A DNA stretch of 64,000 bases, from contig CM041085.1 in assembly GCA_023079485.1 (NCBI GenBank), positions 93,941,115-94,005,114 on the forward strand, given 5' to 3'. The notes under the pieces are model-generated. The model did not search any database, was not told the origin of the DNA, and worked only from the letters and a program-made list of their open reading frames with translations. Made by a program: the position numbers and the translations under genes. This DNA comes from Archilochus colubris (Eukaryota; Chordata; Aves; Apodiformes; Trochilidae). Of this stretch, positions 33,344-47,400 are shown in pieces (positions within the stretch are counted from its first letter, which is position 1; every line of letters begins with the position of its first letter).

Positions 33344-36300
33344 GTGATTCAGCCCAGGATGTGGTTGGCTTTCTGGGTTGCAAGTGCATATTGCTAGCTG
33401 ATCTTTACCATTATATATAGAAGAGGAGAGTAATGATTGAAACTTTAATAGTTGTTTTCTGTAGAATTGGTAATACTTAATTAGCTTCTACAGCATTAAA
33501 AATGAAAGGAGTTCAGAAACTGTCCAGTGGTTTCAATACTGAGGATGCAATATACTTCTCTAATGAGATGAAAAACATTATACCTGATTGTTTTGAAGTC
33601 CACATACAAGCAGTGGGCTCTTTAGTACTGTGGAGAAAGGGCAAAGGAATTTTTGGGTTTTTTTTCTGAAAAATGGAGAAAAAGAGGAAAAAAAGAGTTT
33701 GGTGGTGGAGTGTGCTCTGTAGACAGTTGGCAAACAAAGAGAAGAATGATTCAAGTAGCTCTCATTTTGGATATAGTATCTCTGAGTCAATAGAGTGCAA
33801 TATATGGGATGCTAGTGATTCTGCTTCTGTTTCTCAGGCTGTTTTGAAAAATATTGGTCAGTTTTCTCCACATAAACCTCTGTTGTGCCTTTGAGATGCA
33901 TTCAGTGGTGCTGAGCTCATGAGAGATCTGTTGGATTGGGAGCACAACATGCTGTTACAGGTCAATAGAGCCCTGCTTATCTTCACTTTGAGTAACTTTG
34001 TGTGCATCTGTGAGTGTGTGATTCCATACTTTGCTACTTATATGTTGGGAAACTGGAACTGGGTGTTTTTTTCTTTGTTTTCAGGACATTTTGTGAAGAG
34101 TGACTTGTAATAAAAATTCTGTAGGCCACATTAGTTTTTTGTTTGTTTTTTTTTTTATGGACACTTCTATAACCCTCATGCTTTCTCTGAGGAATTTTTA
34201 AATTTAATTTCATTTTATTAGTTTGAAGATCCAGAAGACACATGGGCTATAGCAGGCCTGCAGAAGCTAAAACCATCAACAGTTTATTTGTCTTCAGCAT
34301 AGATATGATTGTGCTCATCCCACAGGCACAAAACCAAAATGGCTAAGCCAGCAATATCGTTGCTGTATGTTGTTCTCATAGTTGATGTAAAAATACAGCA
34401 AGTCCATCTTAACACCCAAATGATGTTCTGAAGGTGATTTCTTTTTTTTCTCCCCCCTTTGATTAAAAAAATGTGCCTAGGATGACTTATGACATTCCAT
34501 TTAAGTGCCTGCATCCATTAAGAAGAAGGACTATATTACTCTGGAAAGAACTGGGACTATTTCCACTGCCTAAGGAAGTAAAGCATCAAACTAAGTCTTA
34601 CCACATATTTATCTACTTTGTAGTCCCTGCTTCTTTCATTACCTGCCCCATTTTTATGTCATAGTATCTTTAGGGTACAAACTAAGACACTGGCACCTGG
34701 CCCCACTCAAGCCACACTGCCAGTTACTGCTGGATAGTGCTGACATAAATGCAGATAGCTTTTTGTTACTCCTACATAAAGTACAGTGCTACTCTATTGA
34801 TAGTAAATGATAACTTTTACAGAACAGCAGTCTGTGGGAAAACAAAATTAAAATATGAATATATATACTTAATATGATTGTATAAGAATTTTCTGTTTAC
34901 ATTTAGGTCATATAATGAGTTTAGGATGAACTAGTTCTGAAAGATGTTTTCATGCTTTTTTATATTAAAAACAAACATAGAAATGAATATTATGGAGATG
35001 GATTTTAAAGTTCTGTTCTTAGGGCTTGTGCATCCAGAGGACTTTGATTTAATAATTTTCTTTGGATTTTTCTTTACTAAAATCATATATTCTCAATTCA
35101 GTGTTGAGATTGAAGGAGACTGATGAATGATAAATTGTGTGTTAAAATATATGCTTGCTTTAGCCAAAACAGCACAGTATGACATTTTCAGGTCTAGAAT
35201 TTGAAAACCTGGATACCACTAAAGCTCTGGGTCACAGATAAGGACTCCAATGTATATAAAGAATTGAACATGGTGCTGAAAATTTAGAATACTTTTTGTC
35301 ACAGAAAGATGTTCCCTATTCTTTATTTTTAAAAATGTTATATTACTTAGATTTCACTCCTGACAGAATCATAAACTAAAACAGTATCCTTTCCAGTGAT
35401 TAGATCAGTTGTTATTTATATAGAAAATCATATTGGAAGAATAAAGTGCAGAATTTCTTTGGGTTGCTCAAAATTGAAAGTTCAAAGTCTATGAAGATAT
35501 TAATTTTATTCATTGCTTGTAAGTACGACAGTGATTTCAACTGAATTTCTGGCATCCCAGTCTACAATTTCCCTCTTATATTAATTATCAAACTCTAGTG
35601 GGGAAAAAAAGAACACAGAATGACCTGCTTATCTACAGATGGCAGACTACATGTATTTGAAGTAGTAACATGTAATTTGCACTTCTCTTGTGCCTACTGT
35701 ATGTACACATTTCATCCATTTATATGGAGAAAAAGCTCTTTTTAACAGTCAGTTGTTTGTAATTGATTTTTAAACACAGCTGGTGGTGCTGATAGTGTTA
35801 CTGTTATAAAGACATACACCTGGTGAAAACTTCCTGACTCTTGTTCTCTCTCAATGATGTATTTGCATAATATTAATTAATGCATACCTTGGCATGTCTG
35901 GAGTTTTTGGTCTTCTGTGAATCATTGCCAGTAATTTGTTCATTCTATTAAATATGTGCCATGATACACAGTTAGTGGTAAACAATAGTGGGAGTGTTTT
36001 ATCCTACAACAAGTATTTTCTTATTGCCTTATGATACCACTTAATATAACGTGAGACTGTGTAACTTCTAACACAAATGCAAGAACCATCATAAAAATAG
36101 GAAAATCATATTTGGGAAACTGTTGACTTCAGGAACCCAGACAGAATTGTGATTACTTATAGGAAAAATGCTTTATCTGCTCAAACTGCAGTGATGTTGT
36201 TTTGGAATTTTATTATAAATAAAAAGTATGTTAGCATTTTCATTTTCCTTTCTGAACTAAATACTCTTACAAAAAATAGTAAATTATGTTAGCTCAAGAT

Positions 36301-39300
36301 GGTCAGCAAGTGCAACTTCAGATGCTGTTAAAATGGAAAAATAACACAGAAAAATGGAATTTTGTTCTTTGCATTTGAATGTACCGGATGAAATATTTGG
36401 GACATTAGGAGAGGAACTGGATCTAAGTGTTTTTATTACTCTTTCAAACTCTCTCAAACTGCAGATACGTAATTAATGTGGTTTGGTTTTTTGGGTTTTT
36501 TTGCATGTATTTGGAGGAATGGAATTTGTATTAATTTGTTCAGATGGGGGAGATGTTTATTGCAGTATTTTTTTTAGGGAACAGACTTTTTCTGTTGGTG
36601 TCCAAATTAGTAACTGAATCTACTGAACAGTTTCAGATGTATTCAGCAAGATTTTGGTCACAAATCCAAAACTCAGCACTGTCCAGACTGTTATGAAGAG
36701 GCTTACCTCCAGCTCAGTCAGTCCCAGGGTAGTGCTATGTTTTTGTGTCTTGTGAAAGTTGTTGAAAGGTGAAAGGAAAAAAAACACTAATTACTGTCCT
36801 TTATTTAATATGAACTGACATTTACCCTTCTGTTTGGCCAAACAGCCATGTGCATGCTACAGAGCCAGGCCCAGGAACCCAGAATGCTATGGACCATGAG
36901 GGATGAAGGGCTACTGGGGGACAAGCCCCTAGGAGAGAGTGTTTTAGATATGTAAGTAAGAATGCAGAGGTGTCAGGCAAGCACAGAGACCCCATTCTAG
37001 TCTACAACTTCCTTAACAACATTTCTCACAAGGACTAACAGAATATGAGTTTTCAAAATACCCAGGTTTAAGGAAACTTATTTTCTGTTTTGAGTAGGCT
37101 TCCCATTTTCACATCATTGTTATAATGGATAAATTAATTTCACATCCTAAAGTAGTTATGCAAACTGATCATTTGTATTTTCCAGGGTCTGCAAATAAAA
37201 TAAACTGAAATTATTTAACAGCTTTCTGCCTCTAAAGGGGTAGTTCTGCTTGCCCAACTTCAAGTCTAGCAACAGTCTGAAGTATGACTTGTGTTGAGTC
37301 CAACATGATGAAGAGCTGCATGGCCAGAAGCTGGCAAAGGCAGACTGACCCTTTATGTATCAAATGGCTTTTAGATTGGTCTAGGTGTAGATGAAATTGG
37401 TAAAGCCTTCATTATCTGGCATTCAGCTGAGCTAGCAATGCCTGGAAAACAAATCACAAGATTTCAAAGACAGGAATAGAGTTAACAGTAGTAGCTATTG
37501 AAAGAGATGGCTAGATAAAAAGGTGGAGATGACAGCCACAAGTAGATGTCTGGGCAACCAGGATGCATAGGGGCTCGGTACAGTCAGATGAGAGAGAGAG
37601 TGGTCTCTCCAGAGTGTGATTTGAAGCATGTGTTAAGGTCCTCTGCAGTATGCATGTTATGACAAAAATAACTCTCTAAAGAAAATGAGCTCTCTTTTGG
37701 TGATCCAGGGAGCGGAAGAAGTCTAACCTCCCAACTTAATTCAATTATTAATTCAATAATTAAAAGTCAGCCTGTGTGTTATGGTCTCCAGTGGCTCTGA
37801 AAACGTTCAAAATTAATAGAACTTGATCTCATGGGCAAAGAAAAGAAAATCAGAATCTGATTAATATACTTTCAGAAGAGTAAAGAATCTGAGTGAGATG
37901 GCAAAGCAAACTGATACCCAAAAGCCACAGGCAAAGATGGTATTAATGATCTTAAAGATTAAGCTTTAAAATTAATAATCTTGAAACACACGTTCTACTT
38001 GTGCCAAATAACTGTGGTCAGAGAGTTATTTTTTCCAAGTCAGTTTAATCAAAAGGCCTTCTGGATGTGAGGATACTGTTGCATCTTTTGGCATCATAAG
38101 CATTTTTACTTGTTTTCTACTGGTGATTTAACCCAATCATACACTGACATAGTGACAAAGGGTAGGTGAGAAATCTTTGTTACTCTGCAGTTTCACCCTT
38201 GGTATTTACACTGCGATGGACCAACATGAGACTTAGCTGATCACTGACCAACAGACAGTCTGTGATTCAGGTGGTGTGTAAGATGCTTTCATTGCCACTT
38301 AACAACAAAGCAGTGCTGTTGTATGGCCAGCAACCTTACTGATCTGGGAGAGAAGAAAAAATTAATATGTAATTTGTTCAGCAAAGTACAGCAGAGTGAT
38401 ACTCTCATTTTCATTAAATCTTTATTGAACTGTGTATATTTACCCTCCCTATGTTCTGTGCTTCAGAGTCTTGGAAAGCAGATATGTTGAAAAACAGTAA
38501 CATTAATCAATACCTGTAAAATGGAGGGAGCCTGTGAAACAGACCAAATTGCTTTACATCAGATGTGACTAACTGCAGCAGGTTGTACTTTGATTTATGA
38601 TTTGAATAAATTAGTTTGTCAGTAATCATATAATGGCAGTGTTAAAATTACTAGTTATAAGTAGTATCAGTGGGTTTTTTCCTTAAAATGAAGTTAAATT
38701 GACCAGTAAAGAGCGAAAAATCTGATCACAGATACCAAAACCAAGAACTTTTGAATCTTAATCTTATTACTTCAAAAAGCACAGCTTAATTGCCTGCCAG
38801 CTCCCTGTATATAAAACTAAAAAAAGAAATACCTTCTACATACTCACAAATTTTCAAAGTGTCATTGAATATTTGAGAGGTATTATATGCACAGTGTTTA
38901 TATTTTGATGCACAGAAGAACTATTCCAGTAGAAAAAAGTCCAGAACAACATTCAAAAAGATTCTGTGTTTAATCCTGAGGGTCTCTGTCCGTGTAGAGT
39001 GTAATATGGAATCACAACTTTGTCCAAACATTTCACCCAAACATACATATTTTTTTTTTTAATTATTTTTGTGAGATCTTACTCTTTCCTTCCTTGGAAC
39101 AAAGGCATAATGCAGAATTTAAACCAGAATTTAAACTTTATACTAAGTTTTCAGTGCTCACAATAACTATCTACAGAAGAGTTCTAACTAATGCTTTGAT
39201 GTCTGCAACTTTAAAAATACTACTACTTATCAAGAACTGTTTCTGCAAAACAGCACTAGCTGGTCTTTGCAACTTAAAAATAGATGTGGAAAATTGCTAT

Positions 39301-41541
39301 ACAAGTTTCTTGAATTTGTAAGTCTTATTAATTCTGCATACTTGCCATACTAGGGAAACATTTGGAAGAAGAATACCTTAGAAATTTGTATAGCTCTAGA
39401 AGTCTAGAGATCAGAAAAAGCAAAAAAACACAATGATGTTTTATTTATTTGCAGGAGTTTTAATTCTTCCTACTATGTGGGCAGTCAGTTTCTTACTCTT
39501 TTGGAGTTAACATATACGAATAATTAAACCTCAGATTTAATTCCATTATCTGCTCATCTGCCCTGTGTCCTAGAAAGCATGAGTTTACAGAACATATGAA
39601 TTTGAAGTGCATTAGGTAATAGGAAACTAATGAATATGGGTTTTCTGGAACATTCATACACAAAATCATGGAAGATGATAAATAGTTTACAGTCATGTTA
39701 AAATAAGGCTATGAGGGAGTCAAAGTTATTTAGACCTTTATATGATCCAAGAGAAAATACAAACTATGTGCTAGGAAATACCTAATAATTTCTAAATTCA
39801 TAGTATCCTCAGTCAGGTTTTGAGTATCTTCTCTATGAAAGGTTTTTCTAATATCTTAATTATTCTTATGGTAATTTAAGCCTAATTCTTCTACACTGAC
39901 AACAGAGAACAAATTGTTATGAATCTGACTTGTCTGTTTCTTGAAATTGTTACTGTATTTCATCTGAACTGCATTCTTAGAGATATGTAACCTTTTATTA
40001 CCCAATTTTTAATTTGTATTTTGTAGAATAACAATGTCATATTAGCATAAAGATACAGGGAAATTACTTTGTTGCCTACTTGCAATGTTCTTTGGTCTCT
40101 GAGGTAAAGGAAACTACTCTTTGCAAGATACTTGTATAATTACTGCTCAATGATTAGAAGTCTCCGTTGAATTTGGACTACATTGTCTTAGGTGCTATGT
40201 TAATATCTATTTTAGAAATAGGAATAATAATTAAAAAACAGCTTGATTCAAAGGCAGCACACAGATGATAAAAAAAGAGGAGATAACCTGACACAGTAGG
40301 GAAACTGTGTCCTACATGTGTATCAGGTGAGTAGCAGGGCTAGTAAGTTGCAACTGAGCTGGTCTGTTAAGCATGGGTAGAGGAGGCAAAAGCAGTGCTT
40401 CCCTTCTAGGACTCTTTTCGAACTAACAATATTGTCTCCTCTGAAGAAAAGTAACAACAAAGATACATGTAGCTGAGTTAATGTTACTGAACTGACCTTG
40501 ACATCTGCCTTCGCCTTTTGCTTTCTCATAAATACTTGAAATATACTGCAAAATTCAATATACTTTTTGCTCTCTGCCTTGCTTGTTAAATTTGTTTTCT
40601 GAAGGCGCTGGATTTTCAGGACACGAATTGTGAGCAGTATGGAAACAAAGCTTCCAGATTGTACTTAATAAAAGGCAAGGTGTTTCACCAATCATTACAT
40701 AGAATTATTTTTAGGATGTGAGAGCACTCTTCCCAGGAAATACAGAAGTATTTATACAGGCAGGTGTTCTGAGGATAAATTATTGTCAGGCTGCTGCTGA
40801 GAGTATTGCAAGGAGCGGGGCTGAGAGTTACTGGGCAGGACTCAAGCTGGGATGCTGAGTTGTACAGAGCCAGAGAAGGGAATAGTATTTCAGCCAGGAA
40901 CTGCCAAGAGTGAAGCCGAATGAAGCACATGATACCTGGGAGTTGTACTGTGCCATGGTAGAGTGATCCATCACCTGTACTCCTATATTCATATAGAGAG
41001 GTATTCATACACCTCCTGGCAATCAGGAGATTTCCCCCTCTCAGTTTCTGCACTCTGCAAACAGAGCACCCTTTCTAAATCTCCATCTTTTACTATGTGC
41101 CCTGCTACTTTCTTTATGCTCTACTACTTTCTTACTGAAATGCTGACAGCATTTCACAGAAACAATCAGAGAAAGTATTTCTCTGACCAGGGTTGGACAG
41201 GAGAGGAGGAAGTTTGAGTTGGTACTGGAAAGAACTGTCATTTTAGCATAGTGAATTTCTACAGGAGATCTGAAGTTAAATTTTTCAGAGCTCACAAGGT
41301 AGGTTGGCAAATCTGATGGGAGGTCACTTACTATACAAGGGTATGATGCTAGAAGGAAAAATGTTCCTTGCTAATTTGAACACATACTGTAGTAGGGTAG
41401 ATCAGAGACATCACTGTTTTCTAGTTGAGACCAAAGTGTCTGGGTACTGAAAGTTTGTCAGGAGACTTGCATTTTTCTTGAGAGTAATGAACCCATGCTT
41501 CCATCCAGATTAAAATTACAGCAATTTATGTTATGGGCTCC

Positions 41542-41584
41542 CTATCTATCTACCTACTTTTTTATTTTTTTTTTTTTTTTTTTT
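41542..41584. repeat. CTAT microsatellite followed by T-rich tract
   Basis: The run ctatctatctacctac is followed by about 27 nearly uninterrupted T. The structure is compatible with a reverse-oriented retroposon tail, but no body is recognised on the right side. Confidence 0.75.
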
Positions 41585-41610
41585 AATTTGCTATATGGCT
41601 TTCTTGGTTT

Positions 41611-41635
41611 TACTGTACTTAAAATAAGTACAGTA
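41611..41635. repeat. Perfect 11-bp inverted repeat, 3-nt loop
   Basis: Bases 41611-41621 (tactgtactta) pair exactly with 41625-41635; the loop is aaa. Confidence 0.85.
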
Positions 41636-42565
41636 TCGATATGAATTTCTAGATAATTGCCATCTTTGTCTTTATGCATATCTCCATTATGGGGGGTGGA
41701 GTGCTTTTTTCATTAACCTGGGTTTATACTTTATACACTTTAAGATGTCCAAGGAAAGTATGTCCTGTAAAAACATAAGCTATTATGATGGGGAAAACGA
41801 ACAAAGCAGAATTTTTGTCTTCACTTTTTCTGTTAAAGCTTTAAATTGAAGAACCGACAAAGCAAGATCAGGGAAGGTTTTAAAAGTCTCCTAGAAGAGT
41901 AGTCATGCTTGTTGGAGCTGACTTGATAAAAACACTGAAATCTGGCTTATTGCTAAGTGTTAAGAGTAAGATGTGGAGCAAACCAGGCATATATATCTCC
42001 CCTGTGGCATGATAAACACTAAAGTTGAGGACTAACCCACCAGATCTGGGCCATGTCCTAAGAGAAATAGTCAGAAGTGGAAATGTTAGACCTTTATTCT
42101 GCAACTAACACTGTTGTTATAGATGAGTAATAAAATATGAAACTGGAGAGAGTTTTGCAGCCCAAATTTGTCATATTTTTAAAAAGCATCTTTCTGAATG
42201 CCAGGTATTTGTGATGAATCTCTTTTTCTCACAATTTATGTGTGTATGAGGTTTTATTTTAAAGTTCTGTGACCATGCACAGGTAAAAGGAAGAATGCTA
42301 CAAAAAAATGACTACTTATGTATTAAGAAAAGTGAAATGAAAAAAAATATTTTCATTGTCATTTCTTGACAATGCACCCACATTTTGAGCAATTCCTTAT
42401 AGCTGTCCTTTTAACATGAAAGAAAATCTGTTCTACCTAGAGAATACTAACCACTGATTTTGTGGTATGTGATATGAAAAATTATTTTGGAAATCTTTAT
42501 CCTATGCAGCCTTAAGGTACAGATTTGTTAATTCTTTCTTGACTTTTCCCTTATGAAGCAGAGAT

Positions 42566-42580
42566 ACATTACATTACATT
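42566..42580. repeat. (ACATT)3 short microsatellite
   Basis: Three perfect ACATT units, followed by 'acttacc'. Confidence 0.8.
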
Positions 42581-42890
42581 ACTTACCTAGTAATGTTTCT
42601 TTGATTTTGCTAGAAACACTTTTTAAGTTCAAAGCATCTAAAACACCAGTGAAGATGCTTGCTCATGATTGCTTTGAATTTTTCATAAATTGCATCTAGA
42701 ATATATGTTGTGAAAGAATTCAAGCTAAAAGCAAGCCCATATATATTATATATTAGGAGTGCAGTTGAAGGTGGTTTATTTAAAGCTGTAACAAAGTCAT
42801 TGCAGATTTCTGACTAATGTGTGCCCAACAAGAAATTCCCTATAAAAAGATACAATGAAGTGATTTCAGAAAATCCAGTACTGTTTTATT

Positions 42891-42965
42891 TAATGTCTAA
42901 GCATTTAATGTCTAAGCATTTAATGTCTAAGCATTTAATGTCTAAGCATTTAATGTCTAAGCATT
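42891..42965. repeat. Perfect 15-bp minisatellite, five copies
   Basis: The unit taatgtctaagcatt is repeated five times without a mismatch, with 'att' before and 'taa' after continuing the period slightly. The period is a multiple of three and the unit has no stop in one frame. It therefore makes an open frame (42821-43054) with an MSKHL repeat. Nothing else in that frame looks coding. It is a VNTR candidate, not a gene. Confidence 0.95.
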
Positions 42966-44003
42966 TAAATTCAAGAGTTTCTTCTGAATCTTCCTTTTAT
43001 TGCAAATTAATTGTAAAAAGGAGACCATCTTTTCCAATAATAGCAAGGTTATGAAATGCAGAAGTGCAGTCATCACAGAGTACAGAGGAAGAGTTCCTTT
43101 AAGTATCGACTTCTGCAAAATAATAAATAATATCTATTTCTGATGGTTATAAGAAACACAGTAATACTAAAAAAGGAACTTTTGTCAAATTACATCAAAG
43201 ACTGCACAGCAGCTTCTTAAAAATTATTAATTTGTTGGCACTGTATTTTAAAATTTAGATATTTCAGCTCTTAAAGACAATTTTAGAGGGATGATGATTT
43301 TGCCAATGTATTAACTGATCTACGGTGATACTCTAAAATGCTCAGATTATATGTCAAGTTTTAAGATTAATTACTGTATCGATTGTAGTATTTATCACCT
43401 TGAAAATTAAAAACTAGACCATTTACTTGAAAAAGTGTGGTTTTTTTTAAACTTTCCAGAAATTTTTATCAAAAATACTTATGATCATCTAGATTACAAT
43501 GCTATATTACTCTTAATGTAGCTGAAAATGTAGTCTGTTTTATACCTCCTGAATATAAACAACTAATCATGATGTCTCTTCATTTTCCCTGTAGACTACT
43601 GAGAATTTTAATGGCTCAATTATTGCTCTATTTCTTGGTCTATTGAAAATGTAGCATATAATATTTTCTGAAACCCAGCAAATAGCCTTTGTTGCTCATA
43701 CACTTTGTATCATTCTGCCTGAAATGAGTATTTCAATGCAGCTTACTCAACTTTTTTTAATTATACAAATCTATTTCTAAAATAGATTTCTTATACAATA
43801 ATAATAATACAGTATACTAATTTATTTTTAGCATGTTTTCTGCATTTCTTCAAAAATACTATGCTTTGACTACCTATATACAAGTGTAAAGACTAATTGC
43901 TTACTTTATATTATTTAATTTAGTATAATCCAGTTTTGATTTAAGTAGCCCCTGTTTTTACTTGAGGGGGTATAAAGTGGTTGTTGAACATAGATCTGGG
44001 CTC

Positions 44004-44487
44004 TCCAGTTCATGAAGAATGAGGAACTACTGGAGAGAGTCCAGCACAGAGCCACAGACATAATGAGGGGACTTGAGCATCTACCATACGAGGAAAGGCT
44101 GAGGGAACTGGGTCTGTTCAGCCTGGAGGAGACTGGGAGGAGATCTCATCAATGCTTATAAAGAAACCTAAGGGATGGGTGTCAGGAGGATAGGACCAGA
44201 CTCCTCTCAGTGGGGTCCAGTGACAGGGTGAGGGGTAATGGTCACAAACTGGAACGCAAGAGGTTCAACCTAAATATAAAGAAAAAACTTACTGTAAGGG
44301 TAACAGAGCACTAGAACAGCCTGCCCAGAGTGGCTGTGAAGTCTCCATCTCTGAAGACACTTAAAAACCAGCCTGGGCTTAATCTTCTGTCATCTTTGCT
44401 AGCTGATCCTGCTCTAGCAGTGGGGTTGGCCTAGAAGATCTCCAGATGTTTCCCCTTCCAATGCCTAAAATTCTGTGATTCTGTGAG
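44004..44487 (+). mobile_element. CR1 LINE 3' fragment
   Basis: Starts around 'gaggaactactggagagagtc' and continues 'cagcacagagccacagacat', 'gaggaaaggctgagggaactg', 'gtctgttcagcctggagga' and 'gtgacagggtgaggggtaatgg'. It ends in 'aattctgtgattctgtgag', two clear ATTCTGTG octamers at the 3' end. No open frame remains. The subfamily differs in wording from the copy at 1300 (for example 'ggggacttgagcatct'). Confidence 0.93.
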
Positions 44488-47400
44488 TTTGGCTTTAGAA
44501 GTTTCAGTTTCAGAACTCTGTTAAAAATTAGCACTAGAGATTTCACTTCTGAGAAATATCACTTCAGTGATATGGCTTTGTAGGCATTATTTTCAAAATC
44601 TTCAGCTTAAATTGCAGAGGTGGACCATCTCAGCTGAAAGCCCCAGTGCATCTGGTTCTGCAGAAAATAAAAGGACAAAAAACCCTGAAACATACCCAAG
44701 CAAAATAATTGTTCCATTACCAAGAAGTCTGAATAAATTATATTCTATCATAAGACTTTCTTTGTGCTAACTTGCTATTAACTCTCACCTCAGTTCTCTC
44801 AAGTCTCCTATTTTCAATAACTAGATTGCAAATCAAATTATATAACAGCCTCTAGGAACTAGGTATCTGTTACATTGAAAAAAATATGTAATTATTATAC
44901 TAATTTTTGAAAGAGGAAAAAAGCAATTGAGAAAGATGGATTTTTTTTTCCTTTTTATTGAAAATCTTTTCTGTGCCTTAACTAGTAATGGAAAGATTGA
45001 GATTGCTTAGCTTTTCTAGTCATGAAATAAGTTCTGGTTCATGGCAGCTCACATCCTTTGTTGTCTGAGAATGTGGCAGAGGAGTGTATTTTCTCCGTCT
45101 TTTTATGTAGAACAGTCTACTTAGTTCTGTCATCCAAAGTGCTCTGCAGACAAGGTGTCTTTCAGAGAAGCCATGTGATGGTCTCCTTGGAGGATTTTTT
45201 TTTTTCCTCAAGGGGAAACCTTTCAACACCAAATTGTTTCTAGCACCATATGAAAATGATTGGCTTTTCAGTGAATATAAAAATTGGAAAAAAAGAATAT
45301 ATGTTTTGAGTTATTCATTCAAAAAGCAGAAGTAACACAGCACCAGTGAAACATATTAGCTCTGTTGCCAGCTGAGTTCAGTCTCAACGTGCCTCATGGC
45401 TTGGTTTCTCTGAAATAGTGGCCCTCAAATTCAGTGGTATTGATTTCTTCATGTCTGAAGGAAGATTGCTTTAGCCTTTTGGAATTGGTAGCACAGGAAG
45501 AACTTTTCAGACAAAACATGTGGGACCAGATTGAAAAAAACACGTGCAAGGGCTAGCATATTTTTGCTTAATGTCCACTTCTTTGGCAGTGTGTATCTAT
45601 ATTGAAAGTAGCAAAAAATTTTAATGTGGATTTTTGGATTAGTTGCTGTCATATATTCTCAAAAGTAAATTATCTGTTATTCTTGAACTGTCTGCAAAAA
45701 ACTATTCACATTGATAGGCAAAATCAGAAATTTGGAGATTTAGTATCTGTAGTCAAAGAACATTGCCTTTTGAAAACAATTTTTTCATATGAATGTACTA
45801 ATGGGATTGGAAATTCTCTCAGAATAATTCTTATTGTCTGGGATAATGGAAGAAAGGAACAAAAAAAAAAAAATATGAGGGAAAAATCTTTCTGGAACCA
45901 AACATAAAGACTCAATATTGGATCACTCTGAAGCTAAAAATTCATCAGTGTTATAGCCAAGATCTTAAATCTGATCCTCTCTGAAAATGGGATCATCACA
46001 GACTCTCTTGTGCATTATTACTCTGAATATCTCCACTCCGCATAAATCATTCAATATTCTGTGACTGGAGGCAGAATTAATGGACTGTCTCTATTCCATA
46101 GTTGAGACAGTTCATATGAAGTAGAAGTCATGTTTGTTTGTTTTTTTTCCTTTAAAGAGTTTCAATCATCAAGATCAAGACCTATCATGGAATAAATAAA
46201 CTTTTGAGGAAGCACTTCTGAATAGTTACATACTGAGATAAACTATTAGGAGGTAACAGAAGTTGTTTTTCTGAAATACTCATCACTTAAATGTAGTCAG
46301 CACTTTTAGAAATGTGATAGGTGATATGTGAGAATCACATCTGTTTTCAAAACCAGGCTCAGAATGTTCTGTCTCATTACCAGGAACTAACTGAAGAAAA
46401 GTATTGGAGCTGTTGGCATTTTAATAATTGTTTTTATTATAAAAGAAAACAAAGAAGACATTCTGTCAGCCAAAACTGAAATACCACCAAACAGAAGGCT
46501 TGCTATGCTTTAAACCTTAATGTTTCTGGCAACTTTGCCTGCAGCTCAGTAACAAATGCAGCTCAGAATGCAAAATATGAAGAAATGTAAGCAGGACATC
46601 TTCTGGCATTGATCTGCTAACACTTGTTGAGATTTATGAGCCTGAATGTTGGAGCCTGTGCATCACATGTCTTCAAAATCTTCAAAATCTATTATTGGCC
46701 AAATCTTTATCCTGATACAGTTGTGCCAGCATTTAGTTGCTTTCCTTTAAATACACAATCATATCCTATGTAAAATGGAAAAAAAAAAAGCTTATTTTCT
46801 AACCAGACAGAGATGGTTTCAGAATAGTGGTATTTGCAGACTGTTTAATACATAATATATATCATTAGATATTAAGGTATTTATTAGGTATTAAGATTTT
46901 TTTTTCTATCTTTTTTTTAGAATTGCCATCTCTCTTCTGGATGGCTATTGTGATCTTGTGAGCCTTGCTAATATAATTTTCAGTATTATATTACCAATTA
47001 TGACACTTTCCTTAGTCAGGGGGATTCAACTGATGATATTACTCCTGTGACTGGTCAGATGTTCTTCACAGTTGTGTTACACGGTGCCTTCAAATGTGCA
47101 TGAGCCAAACTGATCATGGAATTATAGACATTTCTTTGGTGCCTTCTTAAGACAAATATTTAAAATAAATTATCAGTATCTTGCATTATTATTTTAATAA
47201 TAACAACTTGTCAAATGTATATTTTCTGAATCCTTTATTCCCTTAAATTTAATCTCATTTCACCCCACAATATCAGAAATACATTGCATGTATTTTTCTA
47301 TCAAAAGAAAGCCTGTTATCTGTTATGAAGACAGAAGAGTTACTATGAAACCAAGCACCGTAAGAATCAGATGACACAGCAGTATTCATGGAGTGCATTT

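Larger units (their letters stand above)
32738..33403 (-). mobile_element. CR1 LINE fragment, minus strand
   Basis: The + strand reads as CR1 reverse complement: 'tggtttggattggaagggacc' at 32747, 'aaagatcatctag' at 32770, 'caggttgctcagagtccca' at 32825, 'cttttcttcctaatggctaacc' at 32934, 'ttttcctctccaggctgaac' at 33089, 'cttggcccttctttggactcgc' at 33170, and 'agcccaggatgtggttggcttt' at 33350. It is 5'-truncated. Two later changes sit inside it: a 21-bp tandem duplication (33221-33262) and a T15 run (33329-33343). Confidence 0.93.
33404..44003. other. Long apparently single-copy DNA
   Basis: About 10.6 kb, the longest stretch without a recognised retroelement. Contents: a T/G-rich tract at 34134-34157, T-rich runs, a CTAT plus T-rich tract at 41542-41584, a perfect hairpin at 41611-41635, (ACATT)3 at 42566-42580 and the 15-bp minisatellite at 42891-42965. 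The segment around 36840-37700 is less AT-rich and could hide an ancient, unrecognisable repeat. The open frames, including 122 codons at 40685-41053 (-), have no known motif. Confidence 0.4.

Noticed and set aside
33083..33397. Frames with repeated 7-residue phrases on both strands
   Set aside because: They are products of the 21-bp duplication inside a CR1 fragment.
40685..41053. 122-codon open frame on the minus strand
   Set aside because: No recognisable domain or start context. The segment has a modest GC rise, which lengthens chance frames.
42891..42965. Regular direct repeats that could suggest a CRISPR array
   Set aside because: The units are contiguous with no spacers, and the genome is avian; this is a minisatellite.
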